From a virus: a stretch of DNA of 39,909 nt. Location of the stretch: the IMG/VR virus record IMGVR_UViG_3300030098_002718, positions 1 through 39,909 of that record, one strand, 5' to 3'. Below are positions 37,609-39,909 of this stretch, piece by piece (within the stretch, counting starts at the first letter, position 1; each line of letters starts with the position of its first letter). The position numbers and the translations under genes are program-made. The notes below the pieces were generated by a model. That model saw nothing but the letters and a program-made list of their open reading frames with translations, did no database searches and was not told where the DNA came from.

Positions 37609-38042
37609 TATATATCCTCCTTATTTAACCATTCAGGTACGTTAAAACCTGGACAATATGGTTTTGCTGGTTCTACTTGATAGTGACCAATTATTTTTTT
37701 TATATCTGGATATTTAATTTTTAATTCTTTAATCAAATCTTTAAGCGTTAAAAATTGTTCTAAAGTAAAATTATTCTCAGGTTTATTATCTTCTGATAAA
37801 CCACCAATTATACATATTCCAATACTTACATTATTTACAGCTCTTGCATGTGCACCTGATAAATCTATTTCTCTACCTAGTTCTTTTGTGCCATTACGAG
37901 TAATTACAAAATGATAACCAATATCTGACCAACCATTATCTTCTACATGCCACTTTTTAATTTCTTTTGCACCAATATCCATTGATGGTTTTGTTGCAGC
38001 GCAATGTATAACAACAGTATCTGTTCTAGTCCTTTTTATCAT
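37608..38042 (-). CDS. N-acetylmuramoyl-L-alanine amidase (T7 lysozyme-like endolysin)
   Basis: 144 residues, almost exactly T7 lysozyme length. Zinc ligands: His13 in VVIHCAATKPS, His120 in KKIIGHYQVE, Cys130 in KPYCPGFNV; catalytic-site Tyr44 (DIGYHFVI) and Lys128 match T7 Tyr46 and Lys128. GVSIGICIIGG-like block is NNVSIGICIIGG. No signal peptide, so export needs the holin. Cleaves the amide between MurNAc and L-Ala in peptidoglycan. T7 lysozyme also inhibits T7 RNA polymerase; nothing here indicates such a role. Confidence 0.95.
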   Translation of the reverse strand: MIKRTRTDTVVIHCAATKPSMDIGAKEIKKWHVEDNGWSDIGYHFVITRNGTKELGREIDLSGAHARAVNNVSIGICIIGGLSEDNKPENNFTLEQFLTLKDLIKELKIKYPDIKKIIGHYQVEPAKPYCPGFNVPEWLNKEDI

Positions 38043-38319
38043 AATAAACTATTTTACATATTTTTGTAGAAATATCTACTAAAATAATATGTATTCCTTT
38101 GTTTCTTATTCTAGGAACTCTATATATTTGTGATCCATCTTTTCTACGGCTTAAAGTTTTAACATCAAAATATTGAGCTTCGAATGATTCAGGATCCACA
38201 GCAATTAAATCTATTGCTGATTGTGTTTGACAACCTTTAAATACAAAATAACCTTTTTCTTGCAAATAACAAACTGCTATATTTTCAGCATAGCAGCCTT
38301 TATTTTTTTTAATCATCAA
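38026..38319 (-). CDS. Small PD-(D/E)xK nuclease-like protein
   Basis: 97 residues. NKGCYAENIAVCYLQEKGYF (Glu12), SAIDLIAVDPES (Asp37) and AQYFDVKTLSRR (Asp52, Lys54) give the core residues of a minimal PD-(D/E)xK nuclease; the fold order matches small endonuclease/resolvase proteins. The second acidic residue is Asp, in D-x-K. It overlaps the virion gene by 11 bases and the amidase by 17. Role in DNA breakdown, recombination or homing is open. Confidence 0.7.
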   Translation of the reverse strand: MMIKKNKGCYAENIAVCYLQEKGYFVFKGCQTQSAIDLIAVDPESFEAQYFDVKTLSRRKDGSQIYRVPRIRNKGIHIILVDISTKICKIVYYDKKD

Positions 38320-39909
38320 GTGCTCTTATTTTTTTCAAAGTTTCTTGTTTCGATTTATCCTTAGGTGTTGTTTTTAAAAAATTTAATATACTCTCTAAAG
38401 AGGGTACTTTTTGAATTACATTTTGTACAGGTTCTGCAGTAAGAATACTAGGCACTGCTTCAAAAGGAGAAGTAGGCAAACCTGATTCTTCTAATGATTC
38501 TTCTCCTTGAGCAAAAGATGTTCCTAAAGATGCCATAGCTCCAGTATAACCTTTTTGTAGTAAATCAGAATCATAAGTATTAAAATATTTTAAAAACTTT
38601 TGATCATTTAATGCTGGTGCGTATTTAAATGCATAAGTTTTTTTAAATTTTTCTATAAACAAATCATAATCTAAAAATTCTTTTCCTAATTTGTTATCTG
38701 TTAAGTTTAATAATCTAATAAAATTTCTTACAATTACATTTTCGTGTGCAAGTGGACCATAAACTATTTGAAAAGCTGTAGTTCTTACTTTATCTTGTTG
38801 TGCTTCTGACATTTCTTTACCAATATATCTACTTGTATTTTGCATAAAACTTAATGCAGCTCCAATAGTTTTGATATTTTTAGTTGCATCAACTCCAAAA
38901 ATATTTGAAAATACTTGTTCGTTTTTTGGTTGATCTAAAAATTTAAATAATTTAGTTCCATCTATTGTATCTCTCGCTAATATTGGAGATTTAGTTTTTA
39001 CAGAATTAAATAAATTTTGTAAGTAATAAGCCTTTATTACATTAGCATTATTAGGTCCGATAGATTTAAAAAAATTATTTACTTTTTTAGGAGTTACATT
39101 AGGATTAAATAAAGCATTAACAATTCTGTTTGGTGTAATGTTTGTAATATCAACACCTTTCAAAGAAGGGAATATATTTTTTGCTTTTTGATTCATTGAT
39201 AATGTACTCTCTAATATTTTTTCTACAGACTTTCTTGCTTTAATTACGTTGTTAAAATTCTTCATTTCATCTTTAGAAAAAATTTGTTGATATGCTTTAC
39301 CATATTTAGCTAAAAATTTTTTAGTAGATATTCCGTTACCGCCTTTAGCTACAGGTGTTACATCTCTAATAAATCTATCGTACATAATACTTTTTAAATC
39401 ATCTAATTTTAATTTATTTAAATTACCATCAGCTGCAGATTTAATATATCTTAGAGCAGCAAGTTGTTCTTGACTATTACCGAATAAAACATCGAATTGA
39501 TCAGGCGCTGTAAGTGCTTGATTTTTTGCAACTGGTCCTCTTACGCCTTTAAGATTACTAATTACTTTACCTAATACATTTTCTTTTAAAATAGAATTAT
39601 TTTTTATAAACTCATTCATTTGACTTGTAATTATTTTTGCTTGATTAGGAGGTAATTTATTAATAAATTGTGATCTTGCAGAACGTAAAGAAGTTTCTAC
39701 TTGTGTTAATTGTTTTGCTATTTGTGGATATTTAGTTTTAATAAATTCTAATTGTTGTAAAGTTTCTTCTAATTCTAAATATTTAAATGATTTTTTATTT
39801 GTAAATTGTACCTTTAAATTTTTTAATAAATTTCTTGTATTATATAATTCTTTAGTATCAATTTCTGATAATACTTTTTTATTTTTATTTATTAAATTAT
39901 TAAAATCTT
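38309..39909 (-). CDS. C-terminal part of a large virion-type protein (start outside window)
   Basis: The frame is open from the right edge to the stop at 38309 (at least 532 residues); an internal ATG at 39619 is not the start, as coding continues upstream without a stop or ribosome site. Helical and Lys/Asn/Leu-rich, with few recognisable blocks (PDQFDVLFGNSQEQLAALRY, KFLDQPKNEQVFSNIFGVDA). The C-terminus is disordered and Ser/Glu/Pro-rich (EESLEESGLPTSPFEAVPSI). Large, helical, low-complexity proteins at the end of a late block are typically internal virion or ejection proteins; the position just before the lysis genes fits. Function not recognised. Confidence 0.65.
   Translation of the reverse strand, partial: DFNNLINKNKKVLSEIDTKELYNTRNLLKNLKVQFTNKKSFKYLELEETLQQLEFIKTKYPQIAKQLTQVETSLRSARSQFINKLPPNQAKIITSQMNEFIKNNSILKENVLGKVISNLKGVRGPVAKNQALTAPDQFDVLFGNSQEQLAALRYIKSAADGNLNKLKLDDLKSIMYDRFIRDVTPVAKGGNGISTKKFLAKYGKAYQQIFSKDEMKNFNNVIKARKSVEKILESTLSMNQKAKNIFPSLKGVDITNITPNRIVNALFNPNVTPKKVNNFFKSIGPNNANVIKAYYLQNLFNSVKTKSPILARDTIDGTKLFKFLDQPKNEQVFSNIFGVDATKNIKTIGAALSFMQNTSRYIGKEMSEAQQDKVRTTAFQIVYGPLAHENVIVRNFIRLLNLTDNKLGKEFLDYDLFIEKFKKTYAFKYAPALNDQKFLKYFNTYDSDLLQKGYTGAMASLGTSFAQGEESLEESGLPTSPFEAVPSILTAEPVQNVIQKVPSLESILNFLKTTPKDKSKQETLKKIRALDD

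Noticed and set aside
1-39909. CRISPR array, integrase, transposase or rRNA
   Set aside because: No spaced identical repeats of array type, no tyrosine or serine recombinase motif, no DDE transposase or ribosomal RNA sequence was found; the candidate iterons have variable spacing.

Overview
The window is a stretch of an AT-rich tailed-phage genome. It carries a large terminase, portal, scaffold, lysis genes, a family A DNA polymerase and dense overlapping genes, and no ribosomal RNA, tRNA or ordinary bacterial housekeeping block. The style suggests a lytic-type, short-tailed marine phage of an AT-rich alphaproteobacterium (pelagiphage-like): many tiny very basic proteins, AAAGGAG ribosome sites, a portal of about 770 residues, a GroES homologue and MazG/NadE/dCMP-deaminase auxiliary genes. 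The host assignment is inference. Both edges cut genes: a capsid-region protein on the left and a large virion-type protein on the right. The tail genes are probably outside the window.

Nearly everything reads on the minus strand, from right to left. In that direction the layout is: (1) 39909-37118, end of a large virion-type protein, a small nuclease, a T7-lysozyme-like amidase, a holin-like membrane protein and a micro-gene; (2) 37132-35654, a lone plus-strand SNF2-type helicase facing the replication block across a palindrome; (3) 35568-29878, replication: conserved proteins, a probable ssDNA-binding protein, an archaeo-eukaryotic-type primase, a DnaQ-like exonuclease and a UvrD-like helicase; (4) 29873-21284, DNA modification and nucleotide metabolism: C5-cytosine methyltransferase, MazG-like pyrophosphatase, GT-B-like glycosyltransferase, dNMP kinase, a thymidylate-synthase-family protein whose active site predicts dCMP hydroxymethylation, dCMP deaminase, DNA polymerase A, UDP-sugar dehydrogenase, NAD synthetase and a VRR-NUC-like nuclease; (5) 21283-13444, many small accessory genes, including a minimal HExxH protein, a lipoprotein and an iteron-bearing intergenic region; (6) 13406-8924, packaging: small terminase, a peculiar dinucleotide-depleted gene, a conserved protein, a GT-A glycosyltransferase and the large terminase; (7) 8970-1, tiny basic proteins, membrane and secreted proteins, tandem micro-genes, portal, GroES-like co-chaperonin, scaffold and capsid-region proteins.

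Taken together, block 4 reads as a T4-like route to modified cytosine: remove dCTP, hydroxymethylate dCMP, phosphorylate it, polymerise, then glycosylate. A UDP-sugar dehydrogenase and an NAD synthetase lie next to it and could supply an unusual sugar donor.

The most striking observation is at 12053-12646. In 594 bases the dinucleotides CA/TG and CC/GG are absent except in one place, the ATG start codon of the gene at 12139-12546. The ban covers the coding sequence, its terminator and its leader. The protein has no Gly, Pro, His, Gln, Cys or Trp and no Met after the first. Codon choice obeys the ban across codon boundaries. I know of no described phage feature like this.
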